Source of the DNA: Lysinibacillus sphaericus OT4b.31
GTDB taxonomy: Bacteria; Bacillota; Bacilli; Bacillales_A; Planococcaceae
Length of the DNA: 64,000 bases
Reading direction: 5' to 3'
Assembly: GCF_000392615.1 (NCBI RefSeq)
Contig: NZ_KB933398.1
Span: 501,729 to 565,728 of the forward strand
Made by a program: the position numbers and the translations under genes. How positions within the stretch are numbered: position 1 is the stretch's first letter; every line of letters begins with the position of its first letter. The notes under the pieces were generated by a model. It did no database searches and had not been told where the DNA came from. It worked only from the letters and a program-made list of their open reading frames with translations. This document shows, one piece after another, positions 20,721 through 30,268 of this stretch.

Positions 20721-20766
20721 GCTTTATCCGGACCTGATTATCATCTTCTTATTCAGAGTCAATTGT

Positions 20767-22227
20767 TTACGTTAACCTTTCCTTAATGGAAAAAGGGATA
20801 GTAACTGTAAATTGTATGCCCTGATCGGAATTATTCAAAGAATAGGTGATAGAAAGGGAATCAAAAATTTGCCTTACTATATAGAGTCCAAGCCCACTTC
20901 CACCAGTATTGCGGTTTCTTGATTTTTCGATTCGATAAAATGGTTCGAATATCTGTTGTATATCCTCTTCTTTAATTTTGACACCTGTATTGATGACTTG
21001 TATTTGGATAGTATTTTGATTTGGGTGCTCAGTTAGCTCTATATAAACTGTCTCTCCTTGTGGCGAATACATAATGGCATTATGAATAATGTTTTTTAAG
21101 GCTTTTTCTAATAAATCACAATCTGTACGTACTGAGAGATGAGGAGCAATTTGTTTTATAATTGTAATATTTTTTTGAGAAGCAAAAAAACCGAGATCTT
21201 TTGTCATTGTATCAATCAATTCTAAAAGTTTTACTTCTCCCAATTTCAGTTTAAAGGTATCTTGTTCTAGTTTTGACATACTTAAAATTTCGCGGACCAG
21301 TAGCTCCATTTCTTCGATAATTTTATGATTTTTCTCCAAATATTGGTCACGATTTTTATAAGGACCAATATTATAAATCATCCCTTCTAAGTAACCCTTC
21401 ATAACAGTGAGCGGTGTTTTGAGTTCATGAGCAACCGTTGTAAAAAATTCTCTGCGTTTTATTTCGGCTTCTCGCTCTTTTTCGATATCACTTTTTAATT
21501 GCTCATTGGCCTTTTGTAAATCGAGCATGGTTTGCTGTAAATTTTTTGACATATCATTCAAGCTATTAGATAGTTCTCCTAATTCATCCGTAGAATGGAG
21601 TTGGATTTTTTTTGAAAAATCCAAGTTTGCCAGCTTTTGTGCGCCCTCATTAATATAGATAAGTGGTTTTGTTATGAACCTGGAATAAAAATAAGCACTT
21701 CCTAGACCAATTACAATGACAATTATACTTATATAAGGAAGGAAACGTACTAAGACCTGTGATGCTTCATCAATAGGTTGAAAAGTTGCAAACACAACAA
21801 GCTCTAAATTACCATCTTGGAATTGAATCGGCATGGTAACATTAAATGAATTACCAAGAATATCAGGATTCTTTGCTGGAGACGTTTTAGCAATCACTTT
21901 TGATTGAGTACCTTCCTGAACAAAGAAAGAAGGCGAATAAACAATTGTTCCTTCTTTATTTTGAAGGTAGATGAAGGCATTATTTTGTTTTGAGTATTCA
22001 TCAAAGAGTGGAATAGCATCTCTAAATGTAAGATTCTTAGATTTATCAATTATTTCTTCTATGCCTGATTGAAGCTGATTTGTTTTATATTGCTCATGAA
22101 ATGTTGGAAGAAAAAAGTATAATGTTAGATAAATCATGACAGCAAAAGCTAACAAGATGAGAGAGGTTATGATAAAGAGTTTATAGGTAATCCTCTTCAT
22201 CTTCAGGAGTTTTAGTATATTATTCAT
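20767..22227 (-). CDS. Sensor histidine kinase
   Basis: About 486 residues. Two membrane segments flank an extracellular sensor of about 130 residues, then HAMP (RFITKPLIYINEGA), a short coiled coil, HisKA with H-box AHELKTPLTVMK, N-box NIIHNAIMYSP and the G-box GGSGLGLYIV. All catalytic motifs are present. The start is uncertain: ATG 22227 overlaps the end of the response-regulator gene, and an in-frame codon at 22242 and ATG 22200 are alternatives. The large extracellular sensor separates it from BceS-type intramembrane kinases. The ligand is unknown; the linked ABC transporter suggests a peptide or envelope signal. Confidence 0.92.
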   Translation of the reverse strand: MNNILKLLKMKRITYKLFIITSLILLAFAVMIYLTLYFFLPTFHEQYKTNQLQSGIEEIIDKSKNLTFRDAIPLFDEYSKQNNAFIYLQNKEGTIVYSPSFFVQEGTQSKVIAKTSPAKNPDILGNSFNVTMPIQFQDGNLELVVFATFQPIDEASQVLVRFLPYISIIVIVIGLGSAYFYSRFITKPLIYINEGAQKLANLDFSKKIQLHSTDELGELSNSLNDMSKNLQQTMLDLQKANEQLKSDIEKEREAEIKRREFFTTVAHELKTPLTVMKGYLEGMIYNIGPYKNRDQYLEKNHKIIEEMELLVREILSMSKLEQDTFKLKLGEVKLLELIDTMTKDLGFFASQKNITIIKQIAPHLSVRTDCDLLEKALKNIIHNAIMYSPQGETVYIELTEHPNQNTIQIQVINTGVKIKEEDIQQIFEPFYRIEKSRNRNTGGSGLGLYIVRQIFDSLSITYSLNNSDQGIQFTVTIPFSIKERLT

Positions 22228-22885
22228 CGATTTTATAACCAATACCCTTTACGGTTTTAATACAGGGTACATCTAATTTCTTCCGTATATTTTTTATATG
22301 CGTATCAATCATGCGTGTTTCACCAGAATAATCGTATCCCCAAACTTTTTCTACGATGATTTCTCTTGTGATTACTTTTTGCTTATTTTGAAGTAGCAGT
22401 TGAAGAATTTCAAACTCCTTTGTCGTTAATGGTATTTCAATATCATTAACATATACTTTGTAGGCGTCACAATCGACACGTATTTCATTAAAATTTAATT
22501 GATTTCCAGTATTTTGAAGGCAACTTCTTCTCAGGACAGCCTCGACTCGCCTAATCAAAACATGAAAGGAAAAGGGCTTCGTTATATAATCATCGATTCC
22601 GACATCAAAGCCTTGCATTTGATCTTGCTCTTCCTCTAATGCAGTGAGCATAATAATCGGTACATTTGACTGACTTCTAATCATTTTAGCTACTTCAAAG
22701 CCATTAAGGTTAGGCATCATCACATCTAATAGAATTAAATCAAAGGATTGCGCATTAAAGCGTTTCATGCCTTCTAAGCCATCTGATGCCACTTCAATCG
22801 TGTATTTTTGTGTCATTAAAAACTGTGTAATTAATTCTTGTATTTCTTGGTCGTCTTCTACTACAAGAATATGATAGTTCATCAT
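22220..22885 (-). CDS. OmpR-family response regulator
   Basis: A 221-residue regulator. The receiver has an acidic pair in VVEDDQE, the phospho-acceptor Asp in LILLDVMMPN and Lys in YITKPF. The C-terminal winged helix is of OmpR type (ITREIIVEKVWGYDY, TRMIDTHIKNIRKKLD). Its gene precedes and overlaps the kinase gene. The block at 22916-22939 upstream matches the operator before the ABC transporter, so it probably activates both. Confidence 0.94.
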   Translation of the reverse strand: MMNYHILVVEDDQEIQELITQFLMTQKYTIEVASDGLEGMKRFNAQSFDLILLDVMMPNLNGFEVAKMIRSQSNVPIIMLTALEEEQDQMQGFDVGIDDYITKPFSFHVLIRRVEAVLRRSCLQNTGNQLNFNEIRVDCDAYKVYVNDIEIPLTTKEFEILQLLLQNKQKVITREIIVEKVWGYDYSGETRMIDTHIKNIRKKLDVPCIKTVKGIGYKIDE

Positions 22886-22915
22886 TACATCACCTCATGA
22901 AGACATTATAACCTT

Positions 22916-22939
22916 GCAATCTGTAGTTTATGTGAAGAT
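22916..22939 (-). promoter_or_regulatory. Response-regulator operator (autoregulation)
   Basis: On the minus strand: ATCTTCACATAA then ACTACAGATTGC, 21 of 24 identical to 17589-17612. A good -10 (TATAAT) follows 5 bp downstream on the same strand, so the block overlaps the -35 region, the usual place for an activator. Confidence 0.8.
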
Positions 22940-23080
22940 GTATTATATATAGTAATAATATAAAGACTTCAGGGTATACATGTGACTAACGCTACTCAGC
23001 TTTAGTCGCATTTTTTGTTGTACGGTCATTCGAAGTTAGAAAGTGTGTGCTATGATAATGTACATAGAGGAGGGAGTCAC

Positions 23081-23938
23081 ATGATTCGAGTTGGATTAAC
23101 AGGCTGGGGCGATCATCCTTCACTGTATAGTGGAGTGACTGCCTCAAAGGAAAAATTATTCGATTATACTGGTCATTTTCTAACTGTCGAAGTAGATACT
23201 TCGTTTTATGCCATTCCATCTGTTGAAAATATACGTAAATGGTGTGAAAATACACCGGATCACTTCGGCTTTGTCGTAAAGGCCTATCAGGGAATGACAG
23301 GGCATTTACGTGGAGACATTCCATTTGAATCGAAAAATGATATGTTTAATGCATTTATTGCATGTGCGAATGAGTTTAAACGTCATGGTAAGTTAGCGAT
23401 GATTTTAGCTCAATTCCCACCATGGTTTGATTGTCAGGCTAAAAATGTACAATATTTATTGTATATTAGGCAGCAATTGAAGGAGTTTGAGGTGGCGATT
23501 GAGTTTCGTAATCAGACATGGTATGCAGACAAGGTAGTACAGCAAACAATCGACTTTTTACGAGAGCATCAATTTATTCATACAATTTGTGATGAACCCC
23601 AGGCTGGAGTAGGCTCTGTGCCATTTTATCCAGAAGCGACTGCAAATAAAGCGCTCGTACGCATACATGGACGAAATATTCATGGCTGGCGTAATACGGG
23701 CAATACCGAAAATTGGCGCAAAGTTCGTTTTTTATACGATTATAATAAGGAAGAACTACAACAACTAGGGCAATATATTAAAAGCCTACAATTACAGGTG
23801 CAGGAGCTGTTTGTGTTATTTAACAACAATTCAGGTCAACATGCTGCAAAAAATGCAAAAGAATTACAAGAAATTTTAGCCATTAGAGATATTGGTTTGG
23901 CACCAAAGCAATTAAATATCTTTGAAGGGGAAATATAA
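23081..23938 (+). CDS. yunF: DUF72 family protein (YunF)
   Basis: A 285-residue TIM-barrel protein of the DUF72 family. Typical features are the start IRVGLTGWGDHP, VEVDTSFYAIP, FVVKAYQGMTGH, VAIEFRNQTWY and LFNNNSGQHAAKNA. The function is not established; the fold resembles sugar isomerases and endonuclease IV. The ATG at 23081 follows GGAGGGAG, and in-frame codons from 23015 have none. The stop overlaps the next start (TAATG), as in the Bacillus yunDEF order. Confidence 0.9.
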   Translation: MIRVGLTGWGDHPSLYSGVTASKEKLFDYTGHFLTVEVDTSFYAIPSVENIRKWCENTPDHFGFVVKAYQGMTGHLRGDIPFESKNDMFNAFIACANEFKRHGKLAMILAQFPPWFDCQAKNVQYLLYIRQQLKEFEVAIEFRNQTWYADKVVQQTIDFLREHQFIHTICDEPQAGVGSVPFYPEATANKALVRIHGRNIHGWRNTGNTENWRKVRFLYDYNKEELQQLGQYIKSLQLQVQELFVLFNNNSGQHAAKNAKELQEILAIRDIGLAPKQLNIFEGEI

Positions 23939-24759
23939 TGGAGTTTTTGCTACTAGTTTTTATTGCCATACTTTCAGGCTTGATAGGCTCACTTGTTGGG
24001 CTTGGTGGAGGTATTATATTAGTGCCAGCAACATTATTTATCGGATTAAATCTAGGGATGATTCCAGAGTTAACTCCGCAGAAAGTGGTTGGCTTATCTG
24101 TTGTGATGATGATTTTTACAGGTCTTGCATCAACACTGAGTTATATGAAATCCAAAACAGTTGATTATAAAAGTGGCTTTGTTTTTTTTATAGGAAGTAT
24201 ACCCGGCACAGTACTGGGCGCATGGGTAAACAAAGGCTTAGATTTGCCATCATTTAACTTATATTTTGGTATTCTTCTGATAATTTTGGCGACAATTTTA
24301 CTTGTACGTGACAAATTGAAGCCAGTACGATGGTTTGTGGAAAATGGCACGAAACAACAATTTACAGATGCATCTGGTAAAACATATGTATACGGCTATC
24401 CAATTTGGTTTGCAGTGACAATCACGTTTGCAATCGGCTTTGCCTCAGGATTATTTGGCATCGGTGGAGGCTCCATGATTGTACCAGCTATGATTATTTT
24501 ATTTTTATTTCCTCCTCACGTGGCAGTGGCGACATCCATGTTCATGGTGTTTTTATCGTCGATAGTTAGTTCAGCGAGTCATATTTATTTAGGACATGTC
24601 CCATGGCTCTATACAATACCTGTTATTCCAGGTGCATATATCGGTGCAAAGCTGGGGGCAGCGTTAAACAAAAGAATTAAATCAGATACGCTTGTGCTAG
24701 CCCTTCGAATTATTTTATTATTATTAGGAATTCGCTCAATACTTGATGGTTTATTATAA
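23938..24759 (+). CDS. yunE: TauE/SafE family membrane permease (YunE)
   Basis: A 273-residue integral membrane protein with about eight segments in two halves. Each half carries the family's glycine-rich signature (GLIGSLVGLGGGIILVPA and GFASGLFGIGGGSMIVPA). The family exports or imports sulfite, sulfoacetate and other small anions; the substrate here is unknown. Translationally coupled to yunF. Confidence 0.9.
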   Translation: MEFLLLVFIAILSGLIGSLVGLGGGIILVPATLFIGLNLGMIPELTPQKVVGLSVVMMIFTGLASTLSYMKSKTVDYKSGFVFFIGSIPGTVLGAWVNKGLDLPSFNLYFGILLIILATILLVRDKLKPVRWFVENGTKQQFTDASGKTYVYGYPIWFAVTITFAIGFASGLFGIGGGSMIVPAMIILFLFPPHVAVATSMFMVFLSSIVSSASHIYLGHVPWLYTIPVIPGAYIGAKLGAALNKRIKSDTLVLALRIILLLLGIRSILDGLL

Positions 24760-24776
24760 AAAAAGAGGTGGCTTGA

Positions 24777-26144
24777 ATGCTTGAAAAAATTCATATTTTT
24801 CACACGAATGATTTGCACAGTCACTTTAAGTATTGGCCGCGAATGCAAAACTATGTGAAAGAAAAACGTGCAGAGTTTGCAGCTATTGGAGAAACAAGCT
24901 TTTTATTTGATGTCGGGGATCATTTAGATCGCTCAAACATATATACAGAAGCAACAATTGGACAGGGCAATGTTAAATTATTAAATGAAGCTGGCTACGA
25001 TGTTGTGACAATAGGTAATAATGAAGGTATTACACTGTCTCATGAAGAGCTTTATCATTTATATGACGAGGCTACATTTGACGTCGTAGTAGCGAACGTC
25101 CATGCCACACAGGGGGAAAATCCCACGTGGATGAAGCCTTACGTTGTATTAACGACCGCATATGGCACAAAGATGGCAGTTATTGCAGCGACGGCAATGT
25201 TTGAAATCTATTATAAAGAACTAAACTGGCAGATGGATGAGGCACGAAGCACATTAATCCGCTTAGCCCTTCAACTTCGCAAAGAAGTAGATATCGTTGT
25301 TTGTTTGTCTCACTTAGGCATTACTGAAGATGAGCTTTTAGCACAAGAATGTCCTGAAATCGATGTGATTTTTGGGTCACACACACATCATGTATTTCCT
25401 AATGGCAAACTTGTGAATGATGTGCTACTTACAGGTGGAGGGAAGTTTGGGCAATTTACTGGCTATCTTGTAGTCGAGTATGATAAAAAAACGAGGAAAA
25501 TTGTTGAAAAAAAGGATACTTTAATTCATAATAAGGACTTGCCTGAGGTTGAAAACGAAGAAGATTTACTGTTTTCATTCAAGGAAAAAGCTGAAAAATT
25601 ACTAGATAAACCAGTTTTTCGAACTGAAAAATTTTATAATAAAGAGTGGTTCCATTATTCGCAATTATCTCATTTATTTGCACAAGCCATTTTAGAGAAA
25701 AGTGGTGCAGACGGTGCATTGTTTAATGCAGGTATTTTTCTAGATAGTCTACCAAAAGGAACTGTGACTGCTCTCGATTTGCATAAAATTTTTCCACATC
25801 CGATTAATTTATGTACTATTGAATTGTCCGTTTCAGAGCTGAAAGAAATTTTACAGCAATCCAAAAACGAAGAATGGCCTTATATTGAACTAAAAGGTTT
25901 AGGCTTTAGGGGTGTTATTTTTGGTAAGATGCTAATCTACGGTTTTTCAATGAATGAGGATCGACAAATACTCATTAATGGAAAGATTGCAGATAGCGAC
26001 CGTATATACAAATTAGTAACACTTGATATGTTTACCTTTGGTTATTTTTATCCAAGCTTTAAATATGCTAAGAAAAAATATATACTACCTGATTTTTTAC
26101 GAAATATTATGTTAGATTATGGGCAAAAGTTCTTTAAGCAATAG
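24777..26144 (+). CDS. yunD: 5'-nucleotidase-type metallophosphoesterase (YunD)
   Basis: A 455-residue bipartite protein: an N-terminal calcineurin-like domain with the metal motifs FHTNDLHSH, DVGDHLDRS, TIGNNE and GSHTHH, then a 5'-nucleotidase C-terminal substrate domain. There is no signal peptide, unlike secreted UshA, so it acts in the cytoplasm. It probably hydrolyses nucleotides or UDP-sugars. Preceded by AAGAGGTGG. Confidence 0.9.
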   Translation: MLEKIHIFHTNDLHSHFKYWPRMQNYVKEKRAEFAAIGETSFLFDVGDHLDRSNIYTEATIGQGNVKLLNEAGYDVVTIGNNEGITLSHEELYHLYDEATFDVVVANVHATQGENPTWMKPYVVLTTAYGTKMAVIAATAMFEIYYKELNWQMDEARSTLIRLALQLRKEVDIVVCLSHLGITEDELLAQECPEIDVIFGSHTHHVFPNGKLVNDVLLTGGGKFGQFTGYLVVEYDKKTRKIVEKKDTLIHNKDLPEVENEEDLLFSFKEKAEKLLDKPVFRTEKFYNKEWFHYSQLSHLFAQAILEKSGADGALFNAGIFLDSLPKGTVTALDLHKIFPHPINLCTIELSVSELKEILQQSKNEEWPYIELKGLGFRGVIFGKMLIYGFSMNEDRQILINGKIADSDRIYKLVTLDMFTFGYFYPSFKYAKKKYILPDFLRNIMLDYGQKFFKQ

Positions 26145-26180
26145 ATAAATAAGCTTTAAGAATAGATTGGGGAAGAAATC

Positions 26181-27290
26181 ATGCGATTAATTTCAATCGA
26201 AGTATTAAAAGAAGGAATGGTATTAGGAAGAACCATTTGGAATGAAGCGGGTCACCCTCTTTTAAAGAAGGACGTTGTCATTAACGAACGTATTATTCAA
26301 AGACTTCTACAGTTGAATACGCATTATTTATATATTGACGACGAAATTTCTGAAGGAATTGAAGTAATGGAGACCGTTCCTCCTGCTGTCCGAAATAAAA
26401 CCGTCTCGACCATTAAAGATTCTTTCCAATCTTTAGATGGTTTAAATGCAGTTAGTGCCTCTTATGTGCTTGATCAGCAATCGAAAGCGATTGTTTCTAT
26501 TGTGGATGAACTATTGGCGGCTGTAACGGGTAATGATGAAATTTTAACAATTTTAACCGATGCTTATTTATTCGATGAATACTTATACCAACACTCCTTT
26601 CAAGTAACACTTTATTCAATAGCCATTGCAAAAGAGCTGGGACATACTGCAGAGGATCTGCGCTTAATCGGTATTGGCGCTTTACTGCATGATGTCGGAA
26701 AGCTTATGGTACCGAAAGATGTCTTAACAAAACCAGGTCGCTTGACACATGAGGAGTTTGAAATCATGAAAATGCACACCAGGTATGGTTTTGATTTGTT
26801 ACGAAATTTACACTCCATTTCTTTACTTGTTGCACACTGTGCCTTCCAACATCATGAACGTATCGATGGAAGTGGCTACCCACGCGGCTTAGTCGATTTT
26901 GAAATTCATCCATTCGCAAAAATTATAGGGGTAGCAGATGTTTTTGATGCGGTAACAACAAATCGTGTATATCGTGAAAAAATGCTTCCATCACAGGGGT
27001 TAGCGATTGTTGAAGCGGGCTCTGGCACCATTTATGATGCACGAATTGTTAATGCGCTGAAAAAGGCTGTTGTCCATTATCCAAATGGTGTGATTTTAAA
27101 ATTATCAGATGGAAGAAGAGGCATTGTATCCAAACAAAATCCATTCAATGCCGCATTACCTTGGATTCGTATTTTTGAAGAACAAGATATATTACTATCA
27201 GCTACATATGAAATTAATTTAGTGGACTACCCAACGATGACCATTGCAAGTATTGAAACGGACTACATAGTACCAGCGAAAGCTGAATAA
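26181..27290 (+). CDS. HD-GYP domain protein, probable c-di-GMP phosphodiesterase
   Basis: A 369-residue soluble protein. The N-terminal 60 residues resemble a small beta domain common in Bacillus HD-GYP proteins (MVLGRTIWNEAGHPLL). The HD-GYP domain has HDVGK, the long helix HTRYGFDLLR, HHERIDGSGYPRG (the GYP motif itself) and DVFDAVT. HD-GYP enzymes hydrolyse c-di-GMP to GMP. This would give the cell a turnover enzyme for the signal that the first operon appears to bind. GGGGAAG precedes the ATG. Confidence 0.9.
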   Translation: MRLISIEVLKEGMVLGRTIWNEAGHPLLKKDVVINERIIQRLLQLNTHYLYIDDEISEGIEVMETVPPAVRNKTVSTIKDSFQSLDGLNAVSASYVLDQQSKAIVSIVDELLAAVTGNDEILTILTDAYLFDEYLYQHSFQVTLYSIAIAKELGHTAEDLRLIGIGALLHDVGKLMVPKDVLTKPGRLTHEEFEIMKMHTRYGFDLLRNLHSISLLVAHCAFQHHERIDGSGYPRGLVDFEIHPFAKIIGVADVFDAVTTNRVYREKMLPSQGLAIVEAGSGTIYDARIVNALKKAVVHYPNGVILKLSDGRRGIVSKQNPFNAALPWIRIFEEQDILLSATYEINLVDYPTMTIASIETDYIVPAKAE

Positions 27291-27294
27291 TTTC

Positions 27295-27336
27295 CTCCTC
27301 CTGTTCATACGTTATGGAACAGGAGGAGATTTTTTT
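27295..27336 (+). terminator. Terminator hairpin that also contains the yunB ribosome site
   Basis: Stem CTCCTCCTGTTC (27295-27306) / GAACAGGAGGAG (27317-27328), 10-nt loop, then T7. The 3' arm AGGAGGAG is also the best ribosome site for the TTG start of yunB at 27335, so folding would both terminate and mask translation. Confidence 0.8.
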
Positions 27337-28111
27337 GTTTTTCCCTCGAAAAAGAATGAGATTAAGAACAAATAGTAAAAAAGGATTGCCGTTAAATCGT
27401 ATAACAGTGCTGATTGTCAGTAGTATCGTCTGTCTATTACTATTCTTGTATTTTTTGAATGAACGTCTTATGCCGACCTATTTACAATATGCAGAAGTAC
27501 AAACCAATAAAATTGCATCCTATGTTGTGAGTAAAGCTATCAACTCACGTACCTCAAATGTATTAGACGTCAATGATATTATTGAAGATATACCAGCTGG
27601 TTCGTCTGAAATGGTCACGACAAAATTTAATACAGAAATTATTAATCGTGTCCGTGCAGAAACATTAGAACTCGTGAAAATGTATTTAGAACAGGCTGAG
27701 CAAGGAGAATTAGCGCATTTACCGGAATTAGAAAACGTCGAATACGACATCAATAAGATACAAGATGGTGATGGCATTGTTTTTTTTGTACCACTTGGGC
27801 AAGCTGCAAACATTCCATTGCTCGGAAATTTAGGACCTAAAATACCGATTCGTTTTCATGTAATTGGCAATGTGCATAGCAATGTTACATCAAGCATTCA
27901 AGAGTTTGGCATTAATAGCGCCTATGTGGAAGTAGGAATTCATATAGAGGTTAACGTGCAAATTATTGTACCATTTGCAAGTAAATCTACCTCAGTTTCA
28001 CAGGATATTCCAGTAGCAATGGGTTTGACAAGAGGACCAGTACCACATATTTATACAAATGGCAGCGAGGCACCACAGCCATCACTTGAGGTACCTGTAC
28101 CTTATGATTAG
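27335..28111 (+). CDS. yunB: Sporulation protein YunB
   Basis: About 258 residues with one N-terminal membrane segment (about 25-43) and an extracytoplasmic domain. Recognisable YunB features are ERLMPTYLQYAEVQTNKIAS, KAIN and DGIVFFVPLGQAANIPLLGN. It is needed for normal spore formation in B. subtilis, in the mother cell. I prefer TTG 27335 (GGAGGAG 6 nt before). The in-frame ATG at 27314 lies in the loop of a terminator, and ATG 27356 has no site. Confidence 0.88.
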   Translation: MFFPRKRMRLRTNSKKGLPLNRITVLIVSSIVCLLLFLYFLNERLMPTYLQYAEVQTNKIASYVVSKAINSRTSNVLDVNDIIEDIPAGSSEMVTTKFNTEIINRVRAETLELVKMYLEQAEQGELAHLPELENVEYDINKIQDGDGIVFFVPLGQAANIPLLGNLGPKIPIRFHVIGNVHSNVTSSIQEFGINSAYVEVGIHIEVNVQIIVPFASKSTSVSQDIPVAMGLTRGPVPHIYTNGSEAPQPSLEVPVPYD

Positions 28112-28164
28112 AAATGTCGCTCGAATAGTAAATGTTAGTTGTTGCCGTTCGTATATTATGTTAC

Positions 28165-28193
28165 ATTGACAACAGTGAAGGTAGATGATATTT
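28165..28193 (+). promoter_or_regulatory. Promoter of lipA
   Basis: TTGACA (28165-28170), 17 bp, TATTTA (28188-28193), with transcription expected to begin about 28200. Confidence 0.65.
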
Positions 28194-28227
28194 AACAATA
28201 TATAATTTTGATAGGGGCGAAATTTGT

Positions 28228-29151
28228 ATGACATCTTGTAAACCTACAAGCAATGAAAAAGAAGAACATTTAAGAAAACCAGACTGGCTAAAAATCAAAC
28301 TAAACACGAACGATGAATATAAAGGGCTAAAAAAGCTCATGCGTGAAAAAAATCTACACACAGTTTGCGAAGAAGCACGCTGTCCAAATATTCATGAGTG
28401 CTGGGGTGAACGCCGTACAGCTACCATGATGATTTTAGGCTCCGTTTGCACACGTGCTTGTCGTTTCTGTGCTGTAAAAACAGGTTTACCGAATGAGCTA
28501 GATTTAGCTGAACCAGAACGAGTGGCAGATTCTGTAGCCATCATGAACTTAAAGCATGTTGTGATTACAATGGTTGCTCGTGACGATTTAAAAGATGGTG
28601 GTGCAGAGGTATTAGCCGAAACGGTACGTGCGATTCGTCGCAAAAGCCCTTTCACTTCTGTCGAGGTTTTACCATCTGACCTAGGCGGTATTGAGGAAAA
28701 CCTTCAATTTTTAATGGATGCTAAGCCAGATATTTTAAATCATAATATTGAAACTGTCCGTCGTTTAACGCCAAGAGTACGCGCGCGTGCCAAGTATGAG
28801 CGTTCGTTAGAATTTCTTCGTTTAGCTAAAGAAATGCAACCAGACATTCCAACGAAGTCATCATTAATGATTGGCTTAGGAGAAACACACGAAGAAATTT
28901 TAGAGGTTATGGATGATTTGCGTGCTAATAACGTAGACATAATGACAATTGGTCAATATTTACAACCAACGAAAAAGCATTTACCTGTAAAAAAATATTA
29001 TTCTCCAATAGAATTTGGTAAATTACGCAAAATTGCAATGGAAAAGGGTTTTAAGCATTGCGAAGCAGGACCGCTTGTACGTAGTAGTTATCATGCGGAT
29101 GAGCAAGTGAATGCAGCAACAAAAGAGCGCCAGCTACAAGCAGATGTGTAA
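28228..29151 (+). CDS. lipA: Lipoyl synthase
   Basis: Radical SAM enzyme that inserts two sulfurs into octanoyl groups on lipoyl domains. 307 residues. The auxiliary cluster motif is in [12 protein letters not shown], the radical SAM cluster in CTRACRFC, and the C-terminal serine ligand in RSSYHADEQ. The start (ATG 28228) follows AGGGGCG. It has its own promoter; yutD follows after 33 nt as in Bacillus. Confidence 0.97.
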   Translation: MTSCKPTSNEKEEHLRKPDWLKIKLNTNDEYKGLKKLMREKNLHTVCEEARCPNIHECWGERRTATMMILGSVCTRACRFCAVKTGLPNELDLAEPERVADSVAIMNLKHVVITMVARDDLKDGGAEVLAETVRAIRRKSPFTSVEVLPSDLGGIEENLQFLMDAKPDILNHNIETVRRLTPRVRARAKYERSLEFLRLAKEMQPDIPTKSSLMIGLGETHEEILEVMDDLRANNVDIMTIGQYLQPTKKHLPVKKYYSPIEFGKLRKIAMEKGFKHCEAGPLVRSSYHADEQVNAATKERQLQADV

Positions 29152-29184
29152 AGTTAAACGTTAGAAAAGAAAGGTGGTGTCACT

Positions 29185-29538
29185 TTGATTATTATTGAAG
29201 GATATGAATACGAGCTTATCAACGATTTCCGAGAGGCTTTTCAAGAGGACTTATTTAAAGAACGGTACTCGGATATTTTAGCAAAATATGATTATATTGT
29301 AGGGGACTGGGGTTATAATCAGTTACGTTTAAAAGGCTTTTTTGATGATAAAAATCAAAAATCAACCTTTGATACAAAAATCAGTACACTGCAAGATTAC
29401 TTATATGAGTATTGTAATTTTGGCTGTGCTTATTTCGTCTTACGTAAATGTGGTAAATCAATACAGCAACCTGAAATGGCAATGGACGAAGCAACCGAAG
29501 TGGCAATGCCTATTGAAGACCCACAAATAACAGAATAA
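29185..29538 (+). CDS. yutD: DUF1027 family protein YutD
   Basis: A 117-residue YutD-type protein (YELINDFREAFQEDLFKERYSDIL, DYIVGDWGYNQLRLKGFF, YLYEYCNFGCAYFVLRK). Function unknown; conserved next to lipA in Firmicutes. TTG start at 29185 with AAGGTGGTG upstream. A terminator follows. Confidence 0.92.
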   Translation: MIIIEGYEYELINDFREAFQEDLFKERYSDILAKYDYIVGDWGYNQLRLKGFFDDKNQKSTFDTKISTLQDYLYEYCNFGCAYFVLRKCGKSIQQPEMAMDEATEVAMPIEDPQITE

Positions 29539-29546
29539 TGATCATG

Positions 29547-29577
29547 ACCTGATGTGAAAATTTGCATCAGGTTTTTT
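29547..29577 (+). terminator. Terminator after yutD
   Basis: Stem ACCTGATG / CATCAGGT with a 10-nt loop, then T5-6. Confidence 0.85.
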
Positions 29578-29663
29578 ATATTGGTAGGTTTTATAAAATT
29601 GGTAACAATATAAAAGGAATGACGTACTGTGAAAACTAATTTTGGCATGAAGGTGTGAGATAA

Positions 29664-30191
29664 ATGAAAAGAGCTGTCTTTTTAGATCGTGATGGCGTAA
29701 TAAATGAAGTGTTAACGAATCGAGTTAAGTTTGTGAATAAACCGCAGGATCTATATTTTTTACCAGCTGTTCCACAAGCAATTAAAAAATTGAATAAGTA
29801 CTTTGATTTTGTATTTGTAGTGACCAATCAAGGTGGTGTTGGATTGGGATTTATGAAGGAATCGAAACTCCAACAAATACATGTCCATATGATAAATGAA
29901 TTGAAAAAACAAGGGGCAATTATACATGAAGTAGCTTATTGCCCGCATAAACCAAAGGCCGGCTGCTCTTGTCGCAAGCCGAATAGCAAATTAATAGTTG
30001 ATTTAGGTAAAAAATACAATATTGATTTAGTGAAATCCTATATGGTTGGAGATACTGATACAGACATTATTGCAGGAAAAAGAGCAGGTACAAAAGGCGT
30101 TTTTCTCGGAAAAAGTGATCCCCTTGCTGATGCAATTTTCCCGGACTTAATCAGCGCTGTCGATTGGATTATAGAAGACGTAACTGCATAA
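29664..30191 (+). CDS. HAD-IIIA phosphatase, GmhB-like
   Basis: A 175-residue HAD hydrolase: nucleophile motif DRDGVINE, VTNQ (motif II Thr), KPNSK and GDTDTDI (motif IV). The insert CPHKPKAGCSCRKP carries the zinc-binding C-x-H...C-x-C of the GmhB/histidinol-phosphatase group. The family removes phosphate from heptose bisphosphate or similar sugar phosphates. The substrate is not assignable here, since no heptose genes are near. Confidence 0.85.
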   Translation: MKRAVFLDRDGVINEVLTNRVKFVNKPQDLYFLPAVPQAIKKLNKYFDFVFVVTNQGGVGLGFMKESKLQQIHVHMINELKKQGAIIHEVAYCPHKPKAGCSCRKPNSKLIVDLGKKYNIDLVKSYMVGDTDTDIIAGKRAGTKGVFLGKSDPLADAIFPDLISAVDWIIEDVTA

Positions 30192-30268
30192 TTAGCCAGA
30201 TTATAATTGTTTTTTCACAAGTATAAATCACATGAATAAGGTTAATTTATGTAGTGGAGGTGATTATT

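Larger units (their letters stand above)
20254..20766. other. Gene-free region holding two repeat elements
   Basis: Convergent region between the PEQ-repeat gene and the histidine kinase. It holds the MITE-like element at 20460-20621 and a second GC-rich element at 20627-20720. No additional gene is seen. Confidence 0.7.
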
